NCBI RefSeq assembly: GCF_000230995.2
Contig: NC_019973.1
Span: 1,750,001 to 1,814,000, forward strand
Origin: Mesorhizobium australicum WSM2073
GTDB lineage: Bacteria > Pseudomonadota > Alphaproteobacteria > Rhizobiales > Rhizobiaceae
Length of the DNA stretch: 64,000 bases
Reading direction: 5' to 3'
Numbering within the stretch: position 1 is the stretch's first letter; each line of letters starts with the position of its first letter. The notes under the pieces are model-generated. The model saw only the letters and a list, made by a program, of their open reading frames with translations, was not told the DNA's origin and searched no databases. Made by a program: the position numbers and the translations under genes. This document shows, in pieces, positions 43,607 through 51,749 of this stretch.

Positions 43607-44221
43607 TCAGCCGTATTTCTCCAGAAACGCCTCGGCCGACAGTTTCCGGAAATCGTCGAGCGTGGCACGCAGCCTCGCATGGTCCCAGTCCCACCAGGCC
43701 AGCGCCTGATAGCGCTCAGCGGTGCGGCGGTCGAAGCGTTCGCGGATCGGCTTTGCCGGCACGCCGGCGACGATGGTGTAAGGCGCGACATCCCTGGACA
43801 CGACGGCGCCGGCGCCGACCGCCGCACCATCACCGACGGTGACGCCGGGCAGGACGGTCGAGCCGTGGCCGAGCCAGGTGTCGTGGCCGATGGTGACGCG
43901 CTTGGCGCGGCGCTCGGCGAAGAATTCGCTCTCATGCTCGGCATCGTCCCAATAGTCGGAGGCGCGGTAGGTGAAGTGGTGCAGCGTCGGCCGCCAGGTC
44001 GGGTGGTTGGTCGCATTGAGGCGCACGCTGGCGGCGATGTTGGCAAACTTGCCGATCGTCGCGCACCAGATCGCGCAGTCCTGCATCATGTAGGAATAGT
44101 CGCCGAGCTCGCTTTCCGAAACCCGGCTGCGGTCGGCGATCTCGGTCCAGCGGCCGAGTGTCGAGTTGTGGACCTCCGCCGTCGGGTGGATCAGCGGCGT
44201 CTCCGATAGCTTCCTGGTCAT
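43607..44221 (-). CDS. Phosphonate metabolism hexapeptide acyltransferase
   Basis: 204-aa left-handed beta-helix protein with hexapeptide repeats (about 20-60 and 105-155: [41 protein letters not shown]). It matches the chloramphenicol-acetyltransferase-like family linked to phosphonate operons. ATG 44221 overlaps the phnL stop as ATGA, so it is translationally coupled to the C-P lyase operon. Likely acetylates an aminophosphonate or pathway intermediate; the substrate is unproven. Confidence 0.9.
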   Translation of the reverse strand: MTRKLSETPLIHPTAEVHNSTLGRWTEIADRSRVSESELGDYSYMMQDCAIWCATIGKFANIAASVRLNATNHPTWRPTLHHFTYRASDYWDDAEHESEFFAERRAKRVTIGHDTWLGHGSTVLPGVTVGDGAAVGAGAVVSRDVAPYTIVAGVPAKPIRERFDRRTAERYQALAWWDWDHARLRATLDDFRKLSAEAFLEKYG

Positions 44222-44925
44222 GCGGCGATTTTTCCCGGAGCGAAGGCGGTAACGTCGATGATGCGGTCGGCCACCGCCTCGCGCACATCGTGATCGTGGA
44301 AGATGCCGAGCAGGGCGACGCCCGCCGCCTTCTTGGCGGCGATGAGTTCGATCACCACGTCGCGGTTCGTCGCGTCGAGCGATGCGGTCGGCTCGTCGAG
44401 CAGCAGGATGGGGTGCTCGGTGATGAAGCCTCGCGCGATGTTGACACGCTGCTGCTCGCCGCCCGAGAAGGTTGCCGGTGGCAGCATCCAGAGTTTTTCC
44501 GGCAGGTTGAGCTGGGCCAGCAACGCGCGTGCCTTGGCTCGGGCTGCCTCGCGCTCCTCACCGCGTTCAACCAGTGGCTCAGCGACGACGTCGAGAGCCG
44601 AGACGCGCGGCACGGTGCGCAGGAACTGGCTGACATAGCCGATCGTTTGCCGGCGTACGGCAAGCACGGTGCGCGGGCTGGCATGGGCGAGGTCGATCAG
44701 TCCGTCCTCGTGCCTGACGATGATCTGGCCTTCGTCGACGGCGTAGTTGCCGTAGAGCATCTTCAGGATCGAACTCTTGCCGGCGCCGGACGGACCACCG
44801 AGCACGGTGCATTCGCCCGCCTTGATCGAGAACGAGACACCCGCGACGACAGGGAGTTTGATGCCGTCGCGCAGATGCATGGTGAAGCTTTTGGCAACGT
44901 CGGAAACAACGAGTGGGGTCGGCAT
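44218..44925 (-). CDS. phnL: C-P lyase system ATP-binding protein PhnL
   Basis: 235-aa ABC-type ATPase without permease partners. Walker [10 protein letters not shown], signature [14 protein letters not shown], Walker [13 protein letters not shown]. The [20 protein letters not shown] segment after Walker A is typical of PhnL. ATG 44925 has GGAG 8 nt upstream; TTG 44940 is the alternative. With PhnK it associates with the PhnGHIJ core complex rather than transporting. Coupled by overlap to the acyltransferase gene. Confidence 0.93.
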   Translation of the reverse strand: MPTPLVVSDVAKSFTMHLRDGIKLPVVAGVSFSIKAGECTVLGGPSGAGKSSILKMLYGNYAVDEGQIIVRHEDGLIDLAHASPRTVLAVRRQTIGYVSQFLRTVPRVSALDVVAEPLVERGEEREAARAKARALLAQLNLPEKLWMLPPATFSGGEQQRVNIARGFITEHPILLLDEPTASLDATNRDVVIELIAAKKAAGVALLGIFHDHDVREAVADRIIDVTAFAPGKIAA

Positions 44926-44971
44926 CAGAAGGTTCTCCAATCGTCAATCGTCGGCGGGACACGCGCCATCA

Positions 44972-45748
44972 TCACACCTGCAAAATCGAGGAAACGAGCA
45001 ATTGCGTGTAGGGCGCGCGCGGGTCGTCGAGGACGCGGTCGGTGAGGCCGCTTTCGACGACGCGGCCGTCCTTCATCACCATCATGCGCTGCGACAGCAG
45101 CCGCGCCACGGCGAGGTCGTGGGTGACGACGATCGCGGCAAGGCCGAGGTCCGTGACCAAGCCGCGCAAGAGATCAAGCAGGCGGGCCTGCACCGAGACA
45201 TCCAGGCCGCCGGTCGGCTCATCCATGAACACCAGCCGTGGCCCGGTGACGAGATTGCGGGCGATCTGCAGCCGCTGACGCATGCCGCCGGAAAAGGCGC
45301 GCGGTTCGTCGTCGATGCGGTCTTCCTCGATCTCGACGCGCGACAGCCAGTCGACCGCGGTAGCGCGGATCTTGCCGTAGTGGCGGTCGCCGACCGCCAT
45401 CAGCCGTTCGCCGACATTGGCGCCGGCCGAGACCGTCATGCGCAGGCCGTCGGCTGGGTTCTGATGGACAAAGCCCCAGTCGGTGCGCATCAGGAAGCGG
45501 CGCTCGGCCTCGCTCATGCGGTAGAGCTCGCGGAACTGGCCGTCGCGCATGCGGTAGCTGGCTGTGCCGGAGGAAGGCAGCAGCCGCGTCGACAGGCAGT
45601 TGAGCAGCGTCGTCTTGCCGGAGCCGGACTCGCCGACGACAGCCAGAACCTCGCCCGGCCACAGGTCGAAGGAGACATTGTCGCAGCCGACCCGCGAGCC
45701 ATAGAACTTGGAGAGCGCCGAGACGCGCAGCAGCGGTTCGTCGGTCAT
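44972..45748 (-). CDS. phnK: C-P lyase system ATP-binding protein PhnK
   Basis: 258-aa ATPase. Walker A GESGSGKTT, signature FSGGMRQRLQIARN, Walker B LVFMDEPTGGLDVSVQARLL, and the PhnK-typical TDWGFVHQNPADGLRM. ATG 45748 overlaps the phnJ stop as ATGA. In E. coli PhnK binds the PhnJ face of the core complex; the same role is expected here. Confidence 0.94.
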   Translation of the reverse strand: MTDEPLLRVSALSKFYGSRVGCDNVSFDLWPGEVLAVVGESGSGKTTLLNCLSTRLLPSSGTASYRMRDGQFRELYRMSEAERRFLMRTDWGFVHQNPADGLRMTVSAGANVGERLMAVGDRHYGKIRATAVDWLSRVEIEEDRIDDEPRAFSGGMRQRLQIARNLVTGPRLVFMDEPTGGLDVSVQARLLDLLRGLVTDLGLAAIVVTHDLAVARLLSQRMMVMKDGRVVESGLTDRVLDDPRAPYTQLLVSSILQV

Positions 45749-46656
45749 TGCGCCGGCTCCATGTTTCCTGCTGCAAGATCGGTTTCGGGGGCAAGGTGGC
45801 CGCGATGGCCGTCGGCGCGCCGCTTCTCGCAATAATCGGTGTCGGAGCAGACGAACATGTGGCCGCCATGGTCGTCGAGGATGACCTCGTCGAGATAGAC
45901 ATTCTCGGCCGCGCACAGCGCACAGGGCTGATCGAAAGTCTGCACCTCGAACGGATGATCCTCGAAGTCGAGGCTCACCACATCGGTGAAGGGCGGCACG
46001 GCGTAGATGCGCTTTTCGCGGCCGGCGCCGAACAGCTGCAGGGCCGGCGAGCGGTGCATCTTGGGATTGTCGAATTTTGGCGTCGGCGACGGGTCCATCA
46101 CATAGCGGCCCTCGATCTTGACCGGATAGGCATAGGTGGTGGCGATGCGGCCGTGCTTGGCGATGTCCTCATAGAGCTTCACATGCATGAGGCCGTATTC
46201 TTCCAGCGCATGCATTTTCCGCGTTTCGGTCTCGCGCGGCTCGAGGAAGCGCAGCGGTTCGGGGATGGGCACCTGGTAGACCAGCACCTGGCCCGCCGTG
46301 AGTGGATGTTCGGGGATGCGGTGACGGGTCTGGATGATGGTGGCGGTGGCGGTATCGGTGGTGACCGCGACGTTAGCGACTTTCTTGAAGAAGGCGCGGA
46401 TCGACACGGCATTGGTGGTGTCATCGGCGCCCTGGTCGATGACCTTGAGCACATCGTCGGGGCCGATAATCGACGCGGTGACCTGCACGCCGCCAGTGCC
46501 CCAGCCATAGGGCATCGGCATTTCGCGCGAGGCGAACGGCACCTGGTAGCCCGGAATGGCGATGCCCTTGAGGATCGCGCGGCGTATCATCCGCTTGGTC
46601 TGCTCGTCGAGATAGGCGAAGTTGTAGGTGGCGATGTCTGTCGGTTGCGCAGTCAT
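45745..46656 (-). CDS. phnJ: Alpha-D-ribose 1-methylphosphonate 5-phosphate C-P lyase PhnJ
   Basis: 303-aa radical-SAM enzyme that breaks the C-P bond. The iron-sulfur and catalytic cysteines are all present: C245, C248, C270 and C276, matching E. coli C241, C244, C266 and C272 with an offset of four. The glycyl residue corresponding to E. coli Gly32 is G36 in IAIPGYQVPF. ATG 46656 overlaps the phnI stop (ATGA). Full length, so the lyase should be active. Confidence 0.96.
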   Translation of the reverse strand: MTAQPTDIATYNFAYLDEQTKRMIRRAILKGIAIPGYQVPFASREMPMPYGWGTGGVQVTASIIGPDDVLKVIDQGADDTTNAVSIRAFFKKVANVAVTTDTATATIIQTRHRIPEHPLTAGQVLVYQVPIPEPLRFLEPRETETRKMHALEEYGLMHVKLYEDIAKHGRIATTYAYPVKIEGRYVMDPSPTPKFDNPKMHRSPALQLFGAGREKRIYAVPPFTDVVSLDFEDHPFEVQTFDQPCALCAAENVYLDEVILDDHGGHMFVCSDTDYCEKRRADGHRGHLAPETDLAAGNMEPAQ

Positions 46657-47765
46657 TCCGCTGCCTCCTTTTTTTCTTCCGCCTTCGCTGGATTCTCGCG
46701 TGCTTCGTACTCGGCGCGCATGCGACGTACGAGATCGAGTTCGGCCTGGAAGTCGACGTAGTGCGGCAGCTTCAGGTGCTCGACGAAGCCGGTGGCCTGG
46801 ACATTGTCGGAGTGCGAGATGACGAACTCCTCGTCCTGGGCGGCGGCGACGATATCCTCGCCGAGCTCGGAGGCGCGCAAGGCGCGGTCGCAGAGCGCCA
46901 TGGCCATCGCCTTGCGTTCGCTCTGGCCGAAGACGAGGCCGTAGCCGCGGGTGAATTGCGGCGGCGCCTTGGCCGAGCCCTTGAACTGATTGACCATCTG
47001 GCATTCGGTGACGCGCACCATGCCGAGCGGCACGGCGAAAGGCAGTTCGGGAACGTCGAGCTCCAGCTCGACCTCGCCGATGCGGATTTCGCCGACAAAG
47101 GGATGGTTGCGGGCATAGCCGCGCTGGGTGGAATAGCCGAGCGCCAGCAGAAAACCTTCGTCGCCGCGCGACAGTGCCTGCAGGCGGATGTCGCGCGCCA
47201 TCGGGAATTCCAGCGGCTCGCGTGTGATGTCGCCGGGAACATGATCCCCAGGCATGTCGCCATCGGGCTCGATCAGGCCTTCGCGGGCAAGGATAGCCGA
47301 GACACGCGGCATCGCCTGGGCTTCCGTCTCGCGCCGCAAGGGCTCGGCGACATCGACACCGGCGGCGAGCTCGGGGTCGAGCAGGCGGTGGGTGTAGTCG
47401 AAGGTCGGGCCGAGCAACTGGCCACCGGGCAGATCCTTGTAGGTCGCCGACACACGCCGCTCGACCAGCATGGTGCTGGTGTCGATCGGTCTGGAATAGC
47501 CGAAGCGCGGCAGCGTGGTGCGGTAAGCGCGCACCAGGAAGATCGCCTCGATCATGTCGCCGCGCGCCTGAACGATGGCTAGCGCGGCCAGTTCCCTGTC
47601 ATAGAGCGAGCCTTCGCTCATCACCCGGTCGACGCCGAGCGCCAGCTGTTCCACGATCTGGTCGAGGCGAAGCGGGGGCACCGAGCGGTCGCCGCGCCGG
47701 CGGTCGGCAAGCAGGCTGTGGGCGTTGGCAATGGCGGCTTCGCCACCTTTTACCGCGACATACAT
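46653..47765 (-). CDS. phnI: C-P lyase core complex nucleosidase subunit PhnI
   Basis: 370-aa PhnI. N-terminal MYVAVKGGEAAIANAHSLL, the RGDMIEAIFLVRAYRTTLPR segment and the C-terminal EFVISHSDNVQATGFVEHLK are typical. It displaces the adenine of ATP with the phosphonate as part of PhnGHI. Overlap with phnJ is 4 bp; the upstream phnH stop is one base away. Confidence 0.96.
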   Translation of the reverse strand: MYVAVKGGEAAIANAHSLLADRRRGDRSVPPLRLDQIVEQLALGVDRVMSEGSLYDRELAALAIVQARGDMIEAIFLVRAYRTTLPRFGYSRPIDTSTMLVERRVSATYKDLPGGQLLGPTFDYTHRLLDPELAAGVDVAEPLRRETEAQAMPRVSAILAREGLIEPDGDMPGDHVPGDITREPLEFPMARDIRLQALSRGDEGFLLALGYSTQRGYARNHPFVGEIRIGEVELELDVPELPFAVPLGMVRVTECQMVNQFKGSAKAPPQFTRGYGLVFGQSERKAMAMALCDRALRASELGEDIVAAAQDEEFVISHSDNVQATGFVEHLKLPHYVDFQAELDLVRRMRAEYEARENPAKAEEKKEAAE

Positions 47766-47766
47766 C

Positions 47767-48378
47767 TTACGCCTCCATCGTCTTGATACGCGTCGTGCGC
47801 GGCAGGCAGGCTATGCGGTCCGATGTGGCGAGGATGATGTCGACGCCGCGCGGAAAGCGCCTGATATTCTGCTTCCACTGCTCGACGAAATGGCGCGGCA
47901 TCTGTGCCGGCGCGATCGTGGCGCTGGTTTCGATGCCCGGGCCTTCCAGCAGTAACGGAGTGCCTGAAACGAGGTCGCCGACCTGCAGGATCAGCGTCGT
48001 CGATCGGTCGGGATAATCCTGCGTGCCCTGCGAAAAACCGTCGAGCGCCATCATCTCGGCCGGCGTGGCAACAAACGCGAAATGCGCGTCGGCCGGCGTG
48101 TTGGCCAGCGGCGCGCCTGTGTGGAAACCAAGCCAGGACCCGATCGCGGCGGAGGCATGCAGGGGAGGGTCGAGCCAGAGCGGCGTGTCGTTGTCGCATA
48201 GCGCCAGTGCTACGGCGCCCGACGTCGCCGAGAGCGGAGCCGGTGGGCGGGCCAGGGGTGGCAAGGGGTGGACACTGCCCGGCCGCGCCATGGCATCCAT
48301 GACGGCCCGAAACACGGTCTGAGCGTTGAAGACCGGATCGGCGAAACCGCCCTCGATCGATTGCGCAGCGATATCCAT
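47767..48378 (-). CDS. phnH: C-P lyase core complex subunit PhnH
   Basis: 203-aa PhnH with normal length. N-terminal GFADPVFNAQTVFRAVMDAM and the central GTQDYPDRSTTLILQV are family landmarks. ATG 48378 overlaps the phnG stop by one base (TGATG). Structural subunit of the PhnGHIJ complex. Confidence 0.95.
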   Translation of the reverse strand: MDIAAQSIEGGFADPVFNAQTVFRAVMDAMARPGSVHPLPPLARPPAPLSATSGAVALALCDNDTPLWLDPPLHASAAIGSWLGFHTGAPLANTPADAHFAFVATPAEMMALDGFSQGTQDYPDRSTTLILQVGDLVSGTPLLLEGPGIETSATIAPAQMPRHFVEQWKQNIRRFPRGVDIILATSDRIACLPRTTRIKTMEA

Positions 48379-48839
48379 CAATCTTCTCCGCGAACCATGG
48401 TGAAGAAATCCACCTTCGTTGCCGCCGTCTCGGCGCGGCGTTTTTCCTGGACAGCGGCAAGCGCCGACCGCAAAGGCGCGATCAGCCTGGTCTCGACCTC
48501 GGTGCGGCGGGCAGGGTCCTGCCAGAGCGCGTCGGCTATTGCTCCCAGCTTCGCCTTCTGCTTGTCGCGGCCAAGCGCGTAGCAATGGCCGACCTGCCCG
48601 GATGGCAGCCGGACAGTGGCACGCGTGACGGTCGCCTCGCCGACATTGAAGGGCGCGCCGCCGCCGCCGATGCGGCCACGCAGCGTGACCAGGCCCGTCT
48701 CGGGACCGCGCAGAAGTTCGGCTTGCGAAGGCAGGCCGGACTCGTTCCAGAGCCGCACGATGTCGTCGCCGCTCGATTGCGCCAGCGTCGCCATGGCGGC
48801 CTTGCGCTCGGCCTGGTCGCGGCCTTCCTGTCCTCGCAT
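48378..48839 (-). CDS. phnG: C-P lyase core complex subunit PhnG
   Basis: 153-aa PhnG, first gene of the C-P lyase operon. Conserved LRGPETGLVTLRGRIGGGGAPF and GQVGHCYALGRDKQKA. ATG 48839 follows GAGAGGAAG; a TTG six bases upstream is less likely. The promoter region carries a perfect palindrome and a Pho-box-like repeat, both between phnG and the divergent phnF. Confidence 0.95.
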   Translation of the reverse strand: MRGQEGRDQAERKAAMATLAQSSGDDIVRLWNESGLPSQAELLRGPETGLVTLRGRIGGGGAPFNVGEATVTRATVRLPSGQVGHCYALGRDKQKAKLGAIADALWQDPARRTEVETRLIAPLRSALAAVQEKRRAETAATKVDFFTMVRGED

Positions 48840-48862
48840 CGCCAACTTCCTCTCAGCTAAAT

Positions 48863-48882
48863 TTGTCTATTGATATAGACAA
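48863..48882. promoter_or_regulatory. Palindrome in phnG/phnF promoter, candidate PhnF operator
   Basis: TTGTCTAT-TGAT-ATAGACAA: 8-bp perfect arms, 4-bp spacer, centred 34 bp upstream of phnG and 79 bp upstream of phnF. HutC-type GntR regulators such as PhnF bind palindromes of this kind (TCTATA...TATAGA). A further ACTATACAA half-site follows at 48882. Confidence 0.65.
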
Positions 48883-48913
48883 CTATACAAATTATACATA
48901 TTACCTAACGCGA

Positions 48914-48935
48914 GTCCATGACGGGTGCGTGACAG
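48914..48935 (-). promoter_or_regulatory. Pho-box-like direct repeat upstream of phnG
   Basis: On the minus strand CTGTCAC-GCAC-CCGTCAT-GGAC: two heptamers 11 bp apart, 6 of 7 and 6 of 7 matches to the CTGTCAT consensus, and oriented toward phnG. It suggests PhoB activation under phosphate starvation in addition to PhnF control. Confidence 0.6.
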
Positions 48936-48950
48936 GCCGGGGGGCAAAAC

Positions 48951-49700
48951 ATGATCGGGCATGATGTGGCCGACAGCATCGAGCGGCGCAGCGGCGTCTC
49001 ACTGTGGCGCCAGATCGCCGACAGGATCCTGCAGTCCATCGCCGCCGGCGATTTCGCCGAAAACGCCGCGCTGCCGCCCGAAGTCGCGCTGGCCGAGCGC
49101 TACGGCGTCAACCGTCACACCGTACGCAGCGCCATATCGGCCCTCGTGCAGGAGGGCGTGCTGCGGGCCGAGCAGGGACGCGGCACCTTCGTCCTGTCAC
49201 GCAAGCGGCTGTCCTATCCGATTGGCGCGCGGACACGCTTTTCGGCTGGCCTGCAGGGGCAGACGTCGGAACGGCACATCGTGCTGCTCGCTTCGTCGGT
49301 CGAGCCCGCCAGCCAGCGCGTGGCCGAAGGCCTTGGCCTTGCCAGGGGTGCCGAGGTGATCCGGTTGGAGACACGCGGCGAGGCTGACGGACGGCCAGTG
49401 TCGCGCGCCGCTGGATGGTTCGATGCCCGGCGCTTTGCCGGCATCGACAAGGCGATGGCGCAAACCGGTTCTATCACCGCCTCGCTCGCACGTTTCGGTA
49501 TCGACGATTATCTCAGGCAATCGACCGTGCTCTCGGCGCGCCATGCCGACGCCGCCGATCTCGCCGATCTCGATCTGCAGCCGGGCGCCATCGTGCTGGT
49601 CACGGTTGCGGTCAACGTCACACCCGACGGCCAGCCGATCCAGTTTTCGGAGTCGCGTTTTCCGGCCGAGCGGGTGGAGTTGAAGCTGTCGGCGCTGTAG
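48951..49700 (+). CDS. phnF: Phosphonate metabolism transcriptional regulator PhnF (GntR/HutC)
   Basis: 249-aa GntR regulator of the HutC subfamily. Winged helix about residues 10-80 (PEVALAERYGVNRHTVRSAI recognition region), UTRA effector domain about 95-240. Divergent from phnG with a perfect palindrome between, the classic layout for an autoregulated phosphonate repressor. Confidence 0.94.
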   Translation: MIGHDVADSIERRSGVSLWRQIADRILQSIAAGDFAENAALPPEVALAERYGVNRHTVRSAISALVQEGVLRAEQGRGTFVLSRKRLSYPIGARTRFSAGLQGQTSERHIVLLASSVEPASQRVAEGLGLARGAEVIRLETRGEADGRPVSRAAGWFDARRFAGIDKAMAQTGSITASLARFGIDDYLRQSTVLSARHADAADLADLDLQPGAIVLVTVAVNVTPDGQPIQFSESRFPAERVELKLSAL

Positions 49701-49702
49701 GG

Positions 49703-50719
49703 CTATCCGATCTCGATCACGGCCTTGATCAGGCCCGACTTTTCATGCGCCCAGCGTGCGAGATCTCCTGGCGTATCGGCCAGCGTGGTGCGGTGGGTGA
49801 CAAGCTTGGCCAACGGCACGGCACCATTGCGGATCGAGGCCGCGACATGGTCGAAGTCGGCGCGCAACGCATTGCGGCTGCCGATCAATGTCATTTCTCG
49901 CTTGTGGAACTCGGGATCGGAAAAAACAATATCGTCCTTGACGACGCTGACCAGCACCAGCGCTCCGCCATGCGCGACGTGGGCAAAGGCAGATTGAACC
50001 GATCGCGTGTTGCCGGTGGCGTCGAAGACCACGTCGAAGCCTTCGCCGTCGGTCGCATCACGCACCAGATCGGACACGGGTCCTTGCGAGCCGTCGAGAA
50101 TCGAAAAGCCGAGTTCACTCGCCGCGAAGACCAGTCTTTCGGTGCTCATGTCGAGAAGTGTCACGTCCAACCCGGCAATGCGGGCGAAGATGGCGGTGCC
50201 GAGCCCGATCGGGCCAGCGCCGATGACCAGGGTGCGGGCGCCAGGCTCGGCCCGGGCGCGCCGGACGGCATGCGCGCCGATGGCCAGGAATTCGACGGCG
50301 GCGGCGTCGGCGAGCGACAGGCCGTTGGTGGGATAGAGATTCTTAGCCGGCACCAGGATCTGTTCGCACATCGCGCCGTCGCGGTGCACGCCGAGCACTT
50401 CGATCCTGACACAGCAATTGGGCTTGCCGTGCCGGCAGGCGATGCATTTACCGCAGGAAAGGTAGGGGTTGATGATCACCGGTTCGCCAAGGGCGAGGTC
50501 GACGCCTTCGCCCCGCTCGGTCACTGTGCCGGAGACTTCATGGCCCATGATGCGGGGATAGGCGAGGAAAGGGTGCTTACCCTCGAAGATATGGTAGTCG
50601 GTGCCGCAGATGCCGACATGACTGACCGCCACCAGGGCCCAGCCGGGAGGCGGGGCGCCGGGAGCCGGGTGGTCTTCGACAACAAGGTCGCCGGGCGAGC
50701 GGCAGACGACGGCTTTCAT
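49703..50719 (-). CDS. Zinc-dependent alcohol dehydrogenase (sugar-acid/polyol type)
   Basis: 338-aa medium-chain dehydrogenase. Catalytic zinc ligands: Cys in VGICGTD, His-Glu in IMGHEVSG. Structural zinc cysteines are in the CGKCIACRHGKPNCC segment. Cofactor motif GAGPIGLG near 175. ATG 50719; TTG 50740 upstream is an alternative. It resembles L-galactonate/L-idonate 5-dehydrogenase-like proteins. Last gene of a run with an Rbs-type transporter, aldo/keto reductase and UxaA-like dehydratase. Substrate inferred only. Confidence 0.9.
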   Translation of the reverse strand: MKAVVCRSPGDLVVEDHPAPGAPPPGWALVAVSHVGICGTDYHIFEGKHPFLAYPRIMGHEVSGTVTERGEGVDLALGEPVIINPYLSCGKCIACRHGKPNCCVRIEVLGVHRDGAMCEQILVPAKNLYPTNGLSLADAAAVEFLAIGAHAVRRARAEPGARTLVIGAGPIGLGTAIFARIAGLDVTLLDMSTERLVFAASELGFSILDGSQGPVSDLVRDATDGEGFDVVFDATGNTRSVQSAFAHVAHGGALVLVSVVKDDIVFSDPEFHKREMTLIGSRNALRADFDHVAASIRNGAVPLAKLVTHRTTLADTPGDLARWAHEKSGLIKAVIEIG

Positions 50720-50783
50720 GCTTTGATCCAGTCTGTTCAAGAAATCGCCGGCCCGCGCCAGGCCGGCGATCGATTGGAATGCG

Positions 50784-51749
50784 TCATTTGCCGCGGCGGC
50801 GCAGTCCGTCGAAGTAGACGATGATGATGATCAGCGCGCCGGTGATGATGCGCTGCCAGAACGAGTTGACGTTGAGCAGGTTGGCGCCGTTGTTGATGGT
50901 GGCCAGGATGAAGGCGCCAAGCAGCGGCCCGTGCACCGAGCCGACCGCGCCGAACAGCGAGGTGCCGCCGATGACCGAAGAGGCGATCGCCTGCAGTTCC
51001 CAGCCCTCGGCCTGGGTCGGGTTGCCGATGCCGATGCGGGCGGCGAGCAGCACGCCGACGAAGGCCGCGCACAGGCCGGACAGCGTATAAGCCATGTAGA
51101 TGGTGCGCTGGACATTGACGCCGGACAGGCGCGAGGCCTCGGCGTTGGAGCCGACCGAAAAGAGGTAGCGGCCCCAACGGCTGTGATGCAGGAAGACATA
51201 GGCGGGCACACCCACCAGGATCACCATCCAGAACAAATTGGGGATGCCGATAAAGGAATTGCGCGAGAAGGCGGTAAAGCTGTCGCTGTTGATGTTGATC
51301 GAGTTGCCGTTGGTCATCAAAAGGCCGATGCCGCGCAGCGAGGTCAGCGTCGCCAGCGTGATGATGAACGGCGGCAAGCCCATCTTGACGATGCCGAAGC
51401 CATGGAAAAGGCCGATGGCGACACCGACGAGCAAGGTGATCAGGATGGCGACCGCGATCGGAACGCCGGCATTGATCAGCATGGCGACGACGACGGTGGC
51501 GAAGCCGACCACCGCGCCGACCGACAGATCGATGCCGCCGGTGATGATGACGAAGGTCTGGCCGACCGCCATGATGGCGATCATCGAGCCCTGCCGCAGA
51601 AGATTGGCGATGTTGTTGCCCGAGGCGAAGCTTGGCGTCGCCAGGGACAGGACGATCCAGAGCAGCACCAGCAGCGCCAGCAGCGTCAGCCCGAACAGGA
51701 CGTTGTAGTTGCGCTTCGGTTTTTCGGCGGGGATCGCCTCGATGCTCAT
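50784..51749 (-). CDS. Sugar ABC transporter permease (RbsC-like)
   Basis: 321-aa CUT2 permease. Contains ITGGIDLSVGAVVGFATV and GGTSLFGAVGSVHGPLLGA, hallmarks of the family, and multiple hydrophobic segments. ATG 51749 overlaps the ATPase stop as ATGA. It works with the 51746-53299 ATPase and the 53451-54443 binding protein. Confidence 0.94.
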   Translation of the reverse strand: MSIEAIPAEKPKRNYNVLFGLTLLALLVLLWIVLSLATPSFASGNNIANLLRQGSMIAIMAVGQTFVIITGGIDLSVGAVVGFATVVVAMLINAGVPIAVAILITLLVGVAIGLFHGFGIVKMGLPPFIITLATLTSLRGIGLLMTNGNSININSDSFTAFSRNSFIGIPNLFWMVILVGVPAYVFLHHSRWGRYLFSVGSNAEASRLSGVNVQRTIYMAYTLSGLCAAFVGVLLAARIGIGNPTQAEGWELQAIASSVIGGTSLFGAVGSVHGPLLGAFILATINNGANLLNVNSFWQRIITGALIIIIVYFDGLRRRGK

